64,000 nt of DNA, from positions 186,001-250,000 of the forward strand of contig QKXI01000005.1 in the NCBI GenBank assembly GCA_003367665.1, in the 5' to 3' direction. The notes under the pieces were generated by a model. It was not told where the DNA came from, ran no database searches, and saw nothing but the letters and a program-made list of their open reading frames with translations. Source of the stretch: Leifsonia sp. ku-ls. GTDB taxonomy: Bacteria > Actinomycetota > Actinomycetes > Actinomycetales > Microbacteriaceae. The translations under genes and the position numbers were made by a program. The stretch's first letter is position 1; each line of letters begins with the position of its first letter. This document shows, one piece after another, positions 34,084 through 44,086 of this stretch.

Positions 34084-36375
34084 GTGAGATGGGGATGGGC
34101 GCCTGCCCTTGCCGGGTTCGTGGCACTGAGCGGCGTCGCCGGGGTGCTCGCCGCCGCGGCGGTGACACCGGCCGTGGCGCTCACGGGGAGCGCGGCAGAC
34201 TCGACCATCAGCGTCTTCGACGGGCTTCCCGAATACATCAAAGTCGAGCCCCTGGCGCAGGCGTCGACGATGTACGCGCTGAGCAACGGCCAGCAGGTCC
34301 CCATCGCGTCCTTCTACTCGCAGAACCGCATCGAGGTGGGCTGGGACGCGATCTCGCAGAACCTCAAAGACGCCGCCATCGCGACGGAGGACCCGCGGTT
34401 CTACGAGCACGGGGGCGTCGACGTCTCCGGAACGCTGCGCGGCGCGGTGCTGACGGCCCTCCACAAGTCGGTGCAGGGCGGCTCGTCCATCACGCAGCAG
34501 TACGTCAAGAACATCCTCGTGCAGCGCTGTGAGAACAAGCAGCCGGACACGACCGCGACCGCGGCCGTGCAGAAGAAACAGCTCGCCGTCTACGAGGCCT
34601 GCTACAACGACGCGACCAAGGTCGACCCCTCCCGCAAGCTCAAGGAGATGCGCTACGCCATCGGGCTCGAGAAGGAGTACTCGAAGAACGAGATCCTGCA
34701 GAGCTACCTCAACATCTCGCTGTTCGGCGGCCGAGTGTACGGCGTGCAGTCGGCCGCCGAGTACTACTTCGGCGTCTCCGCGAAGGACGTGAACCTGCAG
34801 CAGGCGGCGACCCTGGTCGCCATTCTGAACAACCCCGACAACCTGCGCATCGACCACCCGGACGACAAGGACAACGGCGCAGCCAACGGGTACAAGCAGA
34901 CCCTCGACCGGCGCAACTACGTGCTCGACAGGATGCTCGCCAACGGCAAGATCACCAAGGAGGAGCACGACGCCGCCCGGGCCACCAAGGTGGAGCCGAA
35001 GATCACACCGATGCAGAACGGCTGCATGACGGCGCAGCAGTACAACGCGGCGTTCTTCTGCGACTACGTCGAGCGCGTGATCGAGCAGGACCCGATCTTC
35101 GGCAAGACCGGGGACGACCGGTCGAACTTCCTCACCCGCGGCGGCCTCAAGATCTACACCACCCTCAACCTCGACCTGCAGAACCAGGCCCAGCAGGCGA
35201 TCAGCTCGTACATCCCGCCGACCAGCCCGAACCTCGACCTCGGCTCGTCGAACGTGTCGGTGGAGGTCGGCACGGGCCGGGTGGTGACCATGGTCCAGAA
35301 CCGGCCGTACGACAACACCGCGGCACCCGCCCCGGGCACCACGGCCGTCAACTACAACACCGACTACGCCTACGGCGCGTCGGAGGGCTTCCAGACCGGC
35401 TCCGCCTACAAGGCGTTCGACCTGCTCGAGTGGCTGCAGGAGGGCCACTCGCTCTACGAGACGGTGAGCGGAACGCAGCATCTGTTCCCGCAGACCGCCT
35501 TCCATTCCAGCGAACCCTGCAACGACATCGGCGGAGCCCCGTGGCCGGTGGCGAACGACGAGGGCGAGTCGGTCACCGCCACGACGGTGATGAACGCGAC
35601 GGCACAGTCGATCAACACGATCTTCGCCAAGATGGCGACACAGCTCGACCTCTGCGGCATCAAGCAGCGGGCTCAAGACCTCCTGGTGCACGGCGCCGAC
35701 GAGTCGGCCAACAGGTTCATGGCGAACCCGTCGTCGGTGCTCGGCACCAACTACATCGCCCCGCTCACGATGGCCACCGCGTACGCGGGGATCGCCAACA
35801 ACGGCCTGGCGTGCAGCCCCGTGGCGATCGACAAGATCATCGACGGCAACGGTGCGGAGCACGCGGTGCCCAAGTCCACGTGCTCGTCCACGCCGATCGA
35901 CCCGCAGGTCGCGGCGGCCGCGATCTACGCGCTGCAGGGTGTGCTGCGCGGCGGCGGCACGGCGGCCTCGGCCAACCCGGGCGACGGCGTCCCGATCTTC
36001 GGCAAGACCGGAACGACGGACAACTCGGTCGAGAACTGGCTGGTGACCTCGACCACCAAGGTCGCGCAGGCGACCTGGGTGGGCAATGTCGAGGGCGGCG
36101 TCGCGCTGCGGAGCCAGAGCTTTCAGGGGATCGGCGGCGGCAACGTCAAGTTCGCCATCGCCAAGCGCATCCTGACTGCACTCAACGCGGCATACGGAGG
36201 TGGGGCGTTCCCGTCGCCGAACGGCAAGTACACGACCGCGCCCACTCCGCCCAAGACGGCGCCGAAGGCTCCCACCGCTCCGGCGCCCGGCGCCGGCACG
36301 GGCCAGACGGGCGGCCAGGGCGGCGGACCGGGCAACGGGAATCAGGGTGGGCCAGGCAACCCCAAGAAGCCCTGA
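34084..36375 (+). CDS. class A penicillin-binding protein (transglycosylase/transpeptidase)
   Basis: 763 residues. One N-terminal membrane helix; GT51 transglycosylase with ATEDPRFYEHGGVDVSG and GGSSITQQYVKN; transpeptidase with SxxK (GSAYKAF), SxN (QSIN) and KTG (FGKTGTTDN) motifs; a Pro/Gly/Lys-rich tail after residue about 715. It polymerises and cross-links peptidoglycan outside the membrane. GTG 34084 is chosen for its GAGGGAG site; ATG 34057 has none. EDPRFYEHG departs from the usual EDRRF form. Confidence 0.93.
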   Translation: MRWGWAPALAGFVALSGVAGVLAAAAVTPAVALTGSAADSTISVFDGLPEYIKVEPLAQASTMYALSNGQQVPIASFYSQNRIEVGWDAISQNLKDAAIATEDPRFYEHGGVDVSGTLRGAVLTALHKSVQGGSSITQQYVKNILVQRCENKQPDTTATAAVQKKQLAVYEACYNDATKVDPSRKLKEMRYAIGLEKEYSKNEILQSYLNISLFGGRVYGVQSAAEYYFGVSAKDVNLQQAATLVAILNNPDNLRIDHPDDKDNGAANGYKQTLDRRNYVLDRMLANGKITKEEHDAARATKVEPKITPMQNGCMTAQQYNAAFFCDYVERVIEQDPIFGKTGDDRSNFLTRGGLKIYTTLNLDLQNQAQQAISSYIPPTSPNLDLGSSNVSVEVGTGRVVTMVQNRPYDNTAAPAPGTTAVNYNTDYAYGASEGFQTGSAYKAFDLLEWLQEGHSLYETVSGTQHLFPQTAFHSSEPCNDIGGAPWPVANDEGESVTATTVMNATAQSINTIFAKMATQLDLCGIKQRAQDLLVHGADESANRFMANPSSVLGTNYIAPLTMATAYAGIANNGLACSPVAIDKIIDGNGAEHAVPKSTCSSTPIDPQVAAAAIYALQGVLRGGGTAASANPGDGVPIFGKTGTTDNSVENWLVTSTTKVAQATWVGNVEGGVALRSQSFQGIGGGNVKFAIAKRILTALNAAYGGGAFPSPNGKYTTAPTPPKTAPKAPTAPAPGAGTGQTGGQGGGPGNGNQGGPGNPKKP

Positions 36376-36483
36376 ACGGATCTTCGGGACGCTTCCCGCT
36401 TCCCGGATCGGGCACGGAATCGTCAGGCCCACACGCCACAGGTGTCTAGCCATCTGGCGCGATATTCGGACTAATGTTATGGC

Positions 36484-37068
36484 GTGGGACGTACGCCAGA
36501 TCCGAACCGGAAGCCCGAGCTGCTCGGCCGCATCATGGACCATGTGGCGACCGAGCCGCTCTCCCGCATGACCTTCCGGAGCCTCGCCAGCGCTCTCGGG
36601 GTCAGCACCTACTCCTTCGTGTACCACTTCGGCTCCCGCCAGGAGATGATCGACGCCATCCTCGAAGAGGGCGTGCGCCAGCAGACCGAGTCGCTCGTCG
36701 GCGTGGACGTGACCGCGTTCGACCGCGAGCAGTTCCGCGACTGGTACAAGGAGGCGTTCCGCCACTCCCTGCGCGAGAACAACCGGACCGCGCTCCGCCT
36801 CCAGTTCGAAGCGGGCGCGCTCGAGCCGATCGACCCCGACATCGGGCAGCGCATCACCACCGCGTTCACCGGCTGGCGCGACACCGTCAAGTCCTGGCTC
36901 AAGAAGCAGGGCGTCGAGACCCGCCGCGCCGGCGTGCTCGCGCACTGGCTCGTCGACTCGGCGGCCGGCCTCCACTTCGGGTACCTGATGAGCGGCGACC
37001 GCACCGCGACCGTGCACGCGTTCGACCTGTTCCTCGACGCCTTCCTGCGCGAGGCCTTCGGCGACTGA
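36484..37068 (+). CDS. TetR-family transcriptional regulator
   Basis: 194 residues. TetR helix-turn-helix with MTFRSLASALGVSTYSFVYH and FGSRQEMIDAILE; helical ligand domain follows. TAATGT (36472-36477) ends six bases before the GTG, so a leaderless transcript is likely. Ligand and targets unknown. Confidence 0.87.
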   Translation: MGRTPDPNRKPELLGRIMDHVATEPLSRMTFRSLASALGVSTYSFVYHFGSRQEMIDAILEEGVRQQTESLVGVDVTAFDREQFRDWYKEAFRHSLRENNRTALRLQFEAGALEPIDPDIGQRITTAFTGWRDTVKSWLKKQGVETRRAGVLAHWLVDSAAGLHFGYLMSGDRTATVHAFDLFLDAFLREAFGD

Positions 37069-37088
37069 CCGCTGGCGCGGCGGCGGCG

Positions 37089-37538
37089 CTAGCGCGCGGC
37101 GGCCTCCCGCTCGGCCACCGTCTTCACCCCCTGGAGCATCTGCGCCCAGTTGGCCTGCGAGTGCTCCGCCGCCTCCCGCGTCGGATTGTTGTCCTGGTCC
37201 AGCGTCACGCGGGTTCCTCCGCCGATCTCATCGAGCTCGAACCGGAGGGTGTGGTAGTTCTCCGGCACGTCCGGGAGGCCGCTCAGCGGGCTGAAATGCG
37301 TCAGGACGATGCGCCAGGGCTCCTGCAGGTCCTCCAGCTCGACGATCCGTCCGTGGTCCTCGAACCGCCGGCCCTCGTACTCGCCGCTCCAGGTGATCGC
37401 GGAGCCCAGCCTCCAATCGGACTGCACCCGTGCCCCGAACATGATCTCCGGCCGCGAGCCGCTGCTCGTGAGCACACGCCACACGACTCGCCGCGGCGCT
37501 GCCACGTCCACTTCCGCCCGCGCTACGAAGTTGCCCAT
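37089..37538 (-). CDS. SRPBCC (START/Bet v1-like) domain protein
   Basis: 149 residues: VDVAAPRRVVWRVLTSS is the usual first strand, and the last helix begins after ANWAQMLQGVKTVAE. It resembles AHSA1/polyketide-cyclase-like proteins that bind hydrophobic ligands. A GGGAGGG site precedes the ATG. Convergent with the TetR gene. Confidence 0.83.
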   Translation of the reverse strand: MGNFVARAEVDVAAPRRVVWRVLTSSGSRPEIMFGARVQSDWRLGSAITWSGEYEGRRFEDHGRIVELEDLQEPWRIVLTHFSPLSGLPDVPENYHTLRFELDEIGGGTRVTLDQDNNPTREAAEHSQANWAQMLQGVKTVAEREAAAR

Positions 37539-37603
37539 GGTCCCTCCCGTCCGTGCCGACCATCACACACCCGCGGGCGGCGGCGCACAAGGAGACCGCG
37601 GCG

Positions 37604-39307
37604 TCAGCCGAGCGCGAAGACGACGGCCTCCCACGGCCGGAGGTTGCCGGACAGCGCCTCCGACGCAGGGCCGAGGTTGGCGAGCACCGGCTCCGCATCC
37701 GCCCAGCCGGGCAGCTCGGCCGGGTCGAACGACGCCGTCGAGCCGGTCAGGTTCGCAAGCACCAGGAGCGACCTCCCGTCCAACGAACGGGTGTAGGCGA
37801 AGACCTGCGGATGCTCGGCCAGCACCAGCCGGTAGTCGCCGCGCGCGACGACGTCCGAACGGTGCCGCAGGTCGATCAGCGCCCGGTAGTGCGAGAACAC
37901 CGAGTCGGGGTCGGCAAGCTCCACCTCGGCGTTGATCGTGGTGGCGTTGGGGTTGACGGCGATCCACGGGGTCCCGCTGGTGAAGCCGGCGTTCGGGCCG
38001 GCGGTCCACTGCATCGGCGTCCTGGCGTTGTCGCGGCTGGTGCGGCGGAGGGCGGCGAGCACCTGGTCGGCCGGCTCGCCGAGGATGTCGACCGCCTCGG
38101 CGTAGTGGTTCAGCGACTCGATGTCGCGGAAGTCGCCGATGGACGCGAACGGGACGTTCGTCATCCCGAGCTCCTCGCCCTGGTAGACGTACGGCGTGCC
38201 GCGCATGAGGTGGAGCACGGTGCCCAGCGCCTTCGCGGACGCGACGCGGTGCTCGCCGTCGTCGCCGAAGCGGCTCACCACGCGCGGCTGGTCGTGGTTG
38301 TTCCAGTACAGGCTGTTCCAGCCGACCTCGGCCAGACCCTCCTGCCAGGCGCTCAGGTTGCGCTTGAGGTCGAGCACGCTCGCGGGCCGGTGGTCCCACT
38401 TGCCGCCGGGCCCGTGGTCGAGGTCGACGTGCTCGAACTGGAACACCATGTCGACCTCGTGGTTCGCCGGGTCGGTGTAGCGCCGGGCCTCCGCGATGGT
38501 CACGCCCGGCATCTCCCCCACTGTGAGGTAGCGGTCGCCGCGGCCAGTGAACACCTGCTGGTGCATCTCGTGCAGGAACTCGTGGATGCGCGGTCCGTCG
38601 ACGAAGTACGGGAAGGCGTCGCCGTACAGGCCGCCCTCCGGCACGGCGCCGTCCGGCAGGTCCGTGCGCTTCGAGATGAAGTTGATGACGTCCATCCGGA
38701 AGCCGTCGACCCCGCGGTCGAGCCACCAGTTCATCATCTCGTAGACCGCGGCGCGCACCTCCGGGTTCTCCCAGTTGAGGTCCGGCTGCTTGCGCGAGAA
38801 GAGGTGCAGGTAGTACTCGCCCGTCTGCGGGTCGAGCTGCCAGGCCGGCCCGGAGAAGAACGAGCCCCAGTTGTTGGGCTCCGCGCCGTGCTCGCCGGCG
38901 CGGTGTCCCTCGCGGGCGGGCCGCCACCAGTACCAGTCGCGCTTCGGGTTGTCCTTCGAGGACGCCGACTCGATGAACCAGGGGTGCTCGTCGGAGGTGT
39001 GGTTGACGACGAGGTCCATGACGAGCTTCATGCCGCGCGCGTGCAGGCCCTCCAGCAGCTCGTCGAAGTCGTCGAAGGTGCCGAACAGCGGGTCGATCGC
39101 GCGGTAGTCGCTGATGTCGTAGCCGTTGTCGTCGTGCGGCGACGCGTAGATCGGCGACAGCCAGACCACGTCGACGCCGAGCGTCTTCAGGTGGTCGAGG
39201 TGCTGGATGATGCCGCGCAGGTCGCCGATGCCGTCGCCGTCACTGTCCGCGAAGCTCCGCGGGTAGACCTGGTAGACGACCGCCGACTGCCACCACTTGT
39301 CGTTCAC
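37604..39307 (-). CDS. GH13 oligo-1,6-glucosidase/alpha-glucosidase
   Basis: 567 residues of the GH13 subfamily 31 type. Nucleophile D206 (DGFRMDV), acid/base E265 (VGEMPGVT) and transition-state Asp 339 (NNHDQPR). The Val after the acid/base (GEMPGV) is linked to alpha-1,6 specificity, as in Bacillus oligo-1,6-glucosidase. Cytosolic. TAGGGT at 39314-39319, inside the end of the upstream dehydrogenase gene, lies six bases before the GTG (leaderless). Confidence 0.92.
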   Translation of the reverse strand: MNDKWWQSAVVYQVYPRSFADSDGDGIGDLRGIIQHLDHLKTLGVDVVWLSPIYASPHDDNGYDISDYRAIDPLFGTFDDFDELLEGLHARGMKLVMDLVVNHTSDEHPWFIESASSKDNPKRDWYWWRPAREGHRAGEHGAEPNNWGSFFSGPAWQLDPQTGEYYLHLFSRKQPDLNWENPEVRAAVYEMMNWWLDRGVDGFRMDVINFISKRTDLPDGAVPEGGLYGDAFPYFVDGPRIHEFLHEMHQQVFTGRGDRYLTVGEMPGVTIAEARRYTDPANHEVDMVFQFEHVDLDHGPGGKWDHRPASVLDLKRNLSAWQEGLAEVGWNSLYWNNHDQPRVVSRFGDDGEHRVASAKALGTVLHLMRGTPYVYQGEELGMTNVPFASIGDFRDIESLNHYAEAVDILGEPADQVLAALRRTSRDNARTPMQWTAGPNAGFTSGTPWIAVNPNATTINAEVELADPDSVFSHYRALIDLRHRSDVVARGDYRLVLAEHPQVFAYTRSLDGRSLLVLANLTGSTASFDPAELPGWADAEPVLANLGPASEALSGNLRPWEAVVFALG

Positions 39308-39316
39308 GGGCCCACC

Positions 39317-40225
39317 CTACCCGGCGAGCTCCACCCGCCGTCCCGTCCTGGCGGACTCCCGGGCGGCGAGCGCGACGCGCAGCGCGTCCACCGCAGCCCC
39401 GACCGGCGCGCGCGAGGGCGGGACGCCGGCGTCGACGCACGCGAGGAAGTAGCGCGCCTGCTCGGCGAACGCGTCGCCGGCGGCGGTCTCGGCCGCATCC
39501 ACGCCCGCATCGCCGATCACCTCGAGACCGGCCTCGAACGGCTGGCCCTCCGGCAGGTCCGAGACGCTCAGCACCTGTGCGACGCCGCCTCCGGCGTACT
39601 CCACCGTGGTGGCGGTCGGCGCCCCGAAGGCACCCCCGCGTGCCGCGACGCTGGTCACCGCGACCGGGCGGCCGAGGTACGCGTTCGCCTGGTCGAGGTC
39701 GTGGATGGCGAAGTCGACCAGCATCCCGCCCGACCGCTCCTCGTCGTCCAGCCAGTCGTAGCCGACCGGTCGCGCCGACACCCTCGACGCGCGCACCAGT
39801 CGCGGCCGCCCGATGGACCCCTCGGCGATCCGCGCGGCGAGCGCTGCGTAGCCGGGGAAGAAGCGGACGACGTGGGCCACCATGAGCGTTCCGGGAGCGC
39901 GGACCGCGGCCTCCGCCACCCGGTGGGCGTCGTCGAGCGTGAGCGCGATCGGCTTCTCCAGGAGCACGTTGCGGCCGGCCTCCAGCGCCTGGATCGCCAG
40001 TTCGGCGTGCGACGGCGTCGGCGTGCACACCGAGACGACGGTGACGCGCGGATCGTCCAGCGCCTCGTCGAGGTCGCGGGCCCAGCGGGCGGCGGGCGCC
40101 GCGGGCAACTCCGGCGCGCGCCGCGGCGACACGGCCCAGAGCACGGGGACGCCGTTGGCCGACCAGGCCGCGGCATGGGCACGGCCCATTCGGCCGGCCC
40201 CGACGACGGCGACGCCGTGCGTCAT
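39317..40225 (-). CDS. Gfo/Idh/MocA-family oxidoreductase
   Basis: 302 residues. N-terminal NAD(P) fold (VAVVGAGRMGRAHAAAW), the EKP motif LLEKPIALT, and the family's C-terminal beta domain with HDLDQANAYLG. Sugar or inositol dehydrogenation is likely. The ATG overlaps the ROK regulator stop by four bases. Confidence 0.9.
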   Translation of the reverse strand: MTHGVAVVGAGRMGRAHAAAWSANGVPVLWAVSPRRAPELPAAPAARWARDLDEALDDPRVTVVSVCTPTPSHAELAIQALEAGRNVLLEKPIALTLDDAHRVAEAAVRAPGTLMVAHVVRFFPGYAALAARIAEGSIGRPRLVRASRVSARPVGYDWLDDEERSGGMLVDFAIHDLDQANAYLGRPVAVTSVAARGGAFGAPTATTVEYAGGGVAQVLSVSDLPEGQPFEAGLEVIGDAGVDAAETAAGDAFAEQARYFLACVDAGVPPSRAPVGAAVDALRVALAARESARTGRRVELAG

Positions 40226-41424
40226 CGCACCACGAGGTCGACGGCCGCGGGGTCGAACACCGAGTCGAGGATGAGTCTCCCGGCGCCGCGGATGCCGGCG
40301 TGCTCCTTGGCGACGGTCACCGCGATGTCCAGCTGGTCGGTGATCATCGGGAGGCAGTCCGAGTAGATGGCGGAACGGACGCCGGCGACGAAGGCGTCCG
40401 CCTCGCCGAGGATCCCGCCGAGCACGAGTCGCTGCGGGTTGAAGAAGTTCATGATCGTGGCGAGCACGCCGCCGGTGCGCAGGCCCGCCTCGCGCAGTTC
40501 CTGCGTGGCGCGCGGGTGGGCGTCGCGGGCGAGCGCCAGCACGTCGCGGGTGTCGGTCGCCTCCACGCCGGAGGCGCGCAGCGACTGGACGATCGCGGCG
40601 CCGCCGGCGACAGCGTCAAGGCACCCGATCCGCCCGCACGAGCAGAGCACCGCCGGGGCGCCCGGCACCGTGACGTGGCTGATGTCGCCCGCCATGCCGT
40701 GGTGCCCGCGGTAGACGCCGCCGAACGCGACGATGCCGCAGCCGATGCTGGACCCGGCCTTGACGAAGACCAGCTCTCCCACCTCGCCGCCGAGGCTGTC
40801 GTACTCTCCGAGCGCCATCAGGTTGGCGTCGTTGTCGGCGACCGCGGGAAGGCCGGTGATGCGGCTCAGCTCGGCCGCGACGTCCACCCCGTTCCAGCCG
40901 GGCATGCGCGAGGGCGAGACCATGCGGCCGGTCGTGGAGTCGACGGGGCCGGGCAGGCCGACGCCGAAGCCGCGGAGCGTCTGCCCCGGGAGGGCGTGCT
41001 CGGCCGTGAGCTCGCCGGCCACGTCGGCGATCCAGCGCAGGATCGCGGCGGGCCCTGCGGAGATGTCTGTCTGCTCCGTGCGCGAGGCCAGGAGTCGCCC
41101 GCCGAGGTCGATGAGCCCGAAGGTGGCGTGGTGCGACCCGAGGTCGGCGGCGCAGACCACGCCGGTGGAGGCGTCCACCTCCAGCGCGCGAGGTCGGCGG
41201 CCGCCCTGCGAGACGCCGGAGCCGGCTTCGCGCAGGTACCCGGCCGCGATCAGCGCGTCGACGCGCTGGGAGACGGTGGAGGGCGACAGCCCGGTGCTGC
41301 GCGCGAGGTCGGCCCGCGAGCGGGAGCGGCCGGAGCGCACCAGGTCGAGGATGCCGCCCGGCGTGCCGTGCCCGGCGTGGGTCGGCGCCCCCTCCATCGT
41401 GCTCGGCCCCACCGTGCTCACCAT
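40222..41424 (-). CDS. ROK-family transcriptional regulator (NagC/XylR type)
   Basis: 400 residues: N-terminal winged helix (LARSTGLSPSTVSQRVDALI) and a ROK domain with the zinc motif CSCGRIGCLD and GLPGPVD. ATG 41424 has GAGGGGA upstream; the longer frame to 41532 has no site. First gene of a minus-strand unit with the dehydrogenase, divergent from the amino-acid importer operon, so it may control both. Confidence 0.9.
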   Translation of the reverse strand: MVSTVGPSTMEGAPTHAGHGTPGGILDLVRSGRSRSRADLARSTGLSPSTVSQRVDALIAAGYLREAGSGVSQGGRRPRALEVDASTGVVCAADLGSHHATFGLIDLGGRLLASRTEQTDISAGPAAILRWIADVAGELTAEHALPGQTLRGFGVGLPGPVDSTTGRMVSPSRMPGWNGVDVAAELSRITGLPAVADNDANLMALGEYDSLGGEVGELVFVKAGSSIGCGIVAFGGVYRGHHGMAGDISHVTVPGAPAVLCSCGRIGCLDAVAGGAAIVQSLRASGVEATDTRDVLALARDAHPRATQELREAGLRTGGVLATIMNFFNPQRLVLGGILGEADAFVAGVRSAIYSDCLPMITDQLDIAVTVAKEHAGIRGAGRLILDSVFDPAAVDLVVR

Positions 41425-41586
41425 TGCCGCGTCCCCTCGGATGGCGGAGGACGGGCGCCTCCGCTGCGTTGAGGATACTGTACCGACTTCATTCGATTTC
41501 GCATTAACTAATTTCGATATTGCGATGAACACCCCTTACTTAGTACGCTCATCGAAACCTGCCCGAAGACGATGCGAGGAACCCGG
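41425..41586. promoter_or_regulatory. AT-rich divergent control region
   Basis: A 162-base gap between the ROK regulator and the importer operon, clearly AT-richer than its surroundings at 41490-41545. ATTTCG is repeated at 41496-41501 and 41511-41516, and TTGCGA (41520-41525) could be a -35 box. No clean palindrome was found. It probably holds both promoters and the ROK binding site. Confidence 0.4.
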
Positions 41587-42339
41587 ATGACAGCAACGGA
41601 CGCCCGGCCGATGGTGAGCCTGCGTGCGGTCGACAAGCACTTCGGCGACCTCCACGTGCTGCAGAACATCGACCTCGATGTCGCCGAGCGCGAGGTCGTG
41701 GTGGTCGTCGGCCCCTCCGGCTCCGGCAAGTCGACGCTGTGCCGCTCGATCAACCGGCTCGAGACCATCGACTCCGGGGAGATCCGCGTCGACGGCGAGC
41801 TGCTGCCCGAGGAGGGCGCTCCGCTGGCCAGGCTGCGCGCAGAGGTCGGGATGGTGTTCCAGTCGTTCAACCTGTTCGCGCACCGCACGATCCTCGACAA
41901 CGTCACCCTCGCGCCGCTCAAGGTGCGGAAGCTGGGCAAGGACGCCGCCCGGGCACAGGCGATGGAGCTTCTCGACCGGGTCGGCATCGCCGACAAGGCG
42001 GACAGCCACCCGGCGCAGCTCTCCGGCGGTCAGCAGCAGCGCGCCGCGATCGCCCGCGCGCTCGCGATGCAGCCGAAGGTGATGCTGTTCGACGAGCCGA
42101 CCAGCGCGCTCGACCCGGAGATGGTCGGCGAGGTGCTGGACGTCATGACCTCCCTCGCCAAGGAGGGCATGACCATGATCGTGGTCACCCACGAGATGGG
42201 CTTCGCCCGCCGCGCCGCCGATCGCGTCGTCTTCATGGACCGCGGCCAGATCGTCGAGCAGGCGCCGCCCGCACAGTTCTTCGACTCGCCTGCCACCGCG
42301 CGGGCGCAGTCGTTCCTGGCCTCCGTGCTCTCGCACTGA
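41587..42339 (+). CDS. polar amino-acid ABC transporter ATPase (GluA/GlnQ type)
   Basis: 250 residues. Walker [10 protein letters not shown], signature [16 protein letters not shown], Walker [16 protein letters not shown]. Very like GluA of the corynebacterial glutamate importer. AGGA precedes ATG 41587. First gene of an operon that runs to the ROK kinase. Confidence 0.93.
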   Translation: MTATDARPMVSLRAVDKHFGDLHVLQNIDLDVAEREVVVVVGPSGSGKSTLCRSINRLETIDSGEIRVDGELLPEEGAPLARLRAEVGMVFQSFNLFAHRTILDNVTLAPLKVRKLGKDAARAQAMELLDRVGIADKADSHPAQLSGGQQQRAAIARALAMQPKVMLFDEPTSALDPEMVGEVLDVMTSLAKEGMTMIVVTHEMGFARRAADRVVFMDRGQIVEQAPPAQFFDSPATARAQSFLASVLSH

Positions 42340-42406
42340 ACCGCACGAGGCCGCGCACCACCTGCTCCACATCACACCCCGTCCAGATCAGAAAGGGATG
42401 CATCCC

Positions 42407-43345
42407 ATGACCCGCAGCATCCGCAGGAAGAGCGCCGTCGCCGGCGTCCTGCTCGCGGCCGTGACGCTCGCCGTCACCGCCTGCTCCGGAAACACGGCAC
42501 TGCCCGGCAGCGACGCCAGCTCGACCGCGTCCGGAGACTCCGTGCTCGCCGGCGCGCCCGTCGCGAAGGCCGACCTCATCCTCTCCGGCTCCACCATGGA
42601 GAAGATCAAGAAGCGCGGAAAGCTCATCGTCGCCGAGGCGCTCGACGCCCCGCTGCTCTCGCAGCAGGACCCGACCGACCCGCAGAAGGTGAACGGCTTC
42701 GACGCCGAGCTCGCTAAGCTGCTCGCCACCTACATCATCGGAAAGCCGAACGTGGAGATCGTCCCGCCGGCCTCCGAGACGCGTGAGGCGATGCTGCAGA
42801 ACGACACGGTCGACGTCGTCTTCAACACGTACACGATCACCGAGGAGCGCGCCAAGCAGGTGGCCTTCGCCGGCCCGTACTTCGAGTCCGGTCTCGCGGT
42901 CGCCGTCAAGAGCGACAACAAGGACATCAAGAGCGAGAAGGACCTCGACGGCAAGACCGTGATCGTCGGCGCCAACACGCCGGCCGTCACCGAGGTGCCG
43001 AAGATCGCCCCGAAGGCGACGGTCACCGCGTTCGGCACCGACCCCGCCGCCGTACAGGCGCTCATCCAGGGCCGCGGCGACGCCTACGTGCAGGACTACA
43101 CCCTGCTCGCCAGCGACGCCGCCAGCGAGAAGCAGATCAAGGTCGTCGGCCAGCCCTTCACGAAGGAGCCGTACGGCATCGGCCTGAAGCACGGCGACGA
43201 CGACTTCAAGAAGTTCGTCAACGACTGGCTCAAGACCATCCAGAAGGGCGGCCAGTGGGGCAAGGCGTGGAAGACCACGCTCGGCACCGTGACCGACTCC
43301 GACGTGCCGACGCCGCCGGAGATCGGGTCCGTCCCCGGCTCCTGA
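42407..43345 (+). CDS. amino-acid-binding lipoprotein (GluB-like)
   Basis: 312 residues. Lipobox VTAC with Cys 26; family 3 solute-binding protein with GFDAELAKLLA and DVVFNTYTITEERAKQVAFA. Ligand predicted as glutamate-, glutamine- or asparagine-like, but it could be a conjugate given the downstream genes. ATG 42407 has AAGGGA at proper distance. Confidence 0.92.
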   Translation: MTRSIRRKSAVAGVLLAAVTLAVTACSGNTALPGSDASSTASGDSVLAGAPVAKADLILSGSTMEKIKKRGKLIVAEALDAPLLSQQDPTDPQKVNGFDAELAKLLATYIIGKPNVEIVPPASETREAMLQNDTVDVVFNTYTITEERAKQVAFAGPYFESGLAVAVKSDNKDIKSEKDLDGKTVIVGANTPAVTEVPKIAPKATVTAFGTDPAAVQALIQGRGDAYVQDYTLLASDAASEKQIKVVGQPFTKEPYGIGLKHGDDDFKKFVNDWLKTIQKGGQWGKAWKTTLGTVTDSDVPTPPEIGSVPGS

Positions 43346-43351
43346 CAGACC

Positions 43352-43399
43352 GGCCGGATGCGCGCGTGAGGCGGCCCCCACGCCCGCGCGCATCCGGCC
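43352..43399. terminator. strong hairpin between binding-protein and permease genes
   Basis: GGCCGGATGCGCGCG (43352-43366) pairs perfectly with 43385-43399. Located after the binding-protein stop and before the permease, it probably stabilises the upstream mRNA or thins read-through, so that binding protein exceeds permease. Confidence 0.7.
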
Positions 43400-43441
43400 A
43401 CCCCATCCCCTGCACCGCCTCCTGCGCTCGACGAGAGAACG

Positions 43442-44086
43442 ATGAACCCCCTGATCGACAACCTGGGACCCCTGCTCCAGGCACTCGGCACCACCCTGCT
43501 GATGGCCGTGGTGGCCGGCGTCGGCTCCATCATCCTCGGCGTGCTGGTCACCATCGCCCGCGTGAGCCCGATCCCGGTGCTCCGCGCCGCCGCGTTCCTG
43601 TACGTCCAGTTCTTCATCAACGTCCCGCTGCTCGCACTGTTGCTGCTCGCGGTGTTCGCGCTCCCGGACGCCGGCGTCCTGCTGCCGCTGACCCCGACGG
43701 CGATCATCGTGCTCACCGTCTACGAGGCCGCATACGTGGCGGAGGCGGTGCGCTCCGGCGTGAACACCGTCCCGGTCGGGCAGGTGGAGGCCTCCCGCGC
43801 CCTCGGTCTCACCCTCTGGCAGTCGCTGCGGTACGTCGTCGTGCCGCAGGCGCTGCGCGCGGTCGTGCAGCCGATCGGCAACGTGATGATCGCGCTCGCG
43901 ATGAACACGGCCCTCGCCGCGGCGGTCGGCGTCGTCGAGCTCACCGCCGAGGTCAACAAGATCAACCTGGTCGCCGCGCAGCCCATCCTCATCTTCTCCA
44001 GCGCGGGACTCCTCTACATGGCCATCGCCCTCGCCATCGGCCTCGCCGCCGGCTGGGTGGAGCGGAAGGTGGCGATCGCCCGATGA
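43442..44086 (+). CDS. amino-acid ABC transporter permease (GluC-like)
   Basis: 214 residues, about five membrane helices; the conserved loop is EASRALGLTLWQSLRYVVVP. It pairs with the next permease. Stop overlaps the next ATG by four bases. Confidence 0.92.
   Translation: MNPLIDNLGPLLQALGTTLLMAVVAGVGSIILGVLVTIARVSPIPVLRAAAFLYVQFFINVPLLALLLLAVFALPDAGVLLPLTPTAIIVLTVYEAAYVAEAVRSGVNTVPVGQVEASRALGLTLWQSLRYVVVPQALRAVVQPIGNVMIALAMNTALAAAVGVVELTAEVNKINLVAAQPILIFSSAGLLYMAIALAIGLAAGWVERKVAIAR

Noticed and set aside
33676-37017. Minus-strand open frame of about 1113 codons antisense to MarR, PBP and TetR genes
   Set aside because: No domain signal; the plus-strand genes are well supported.
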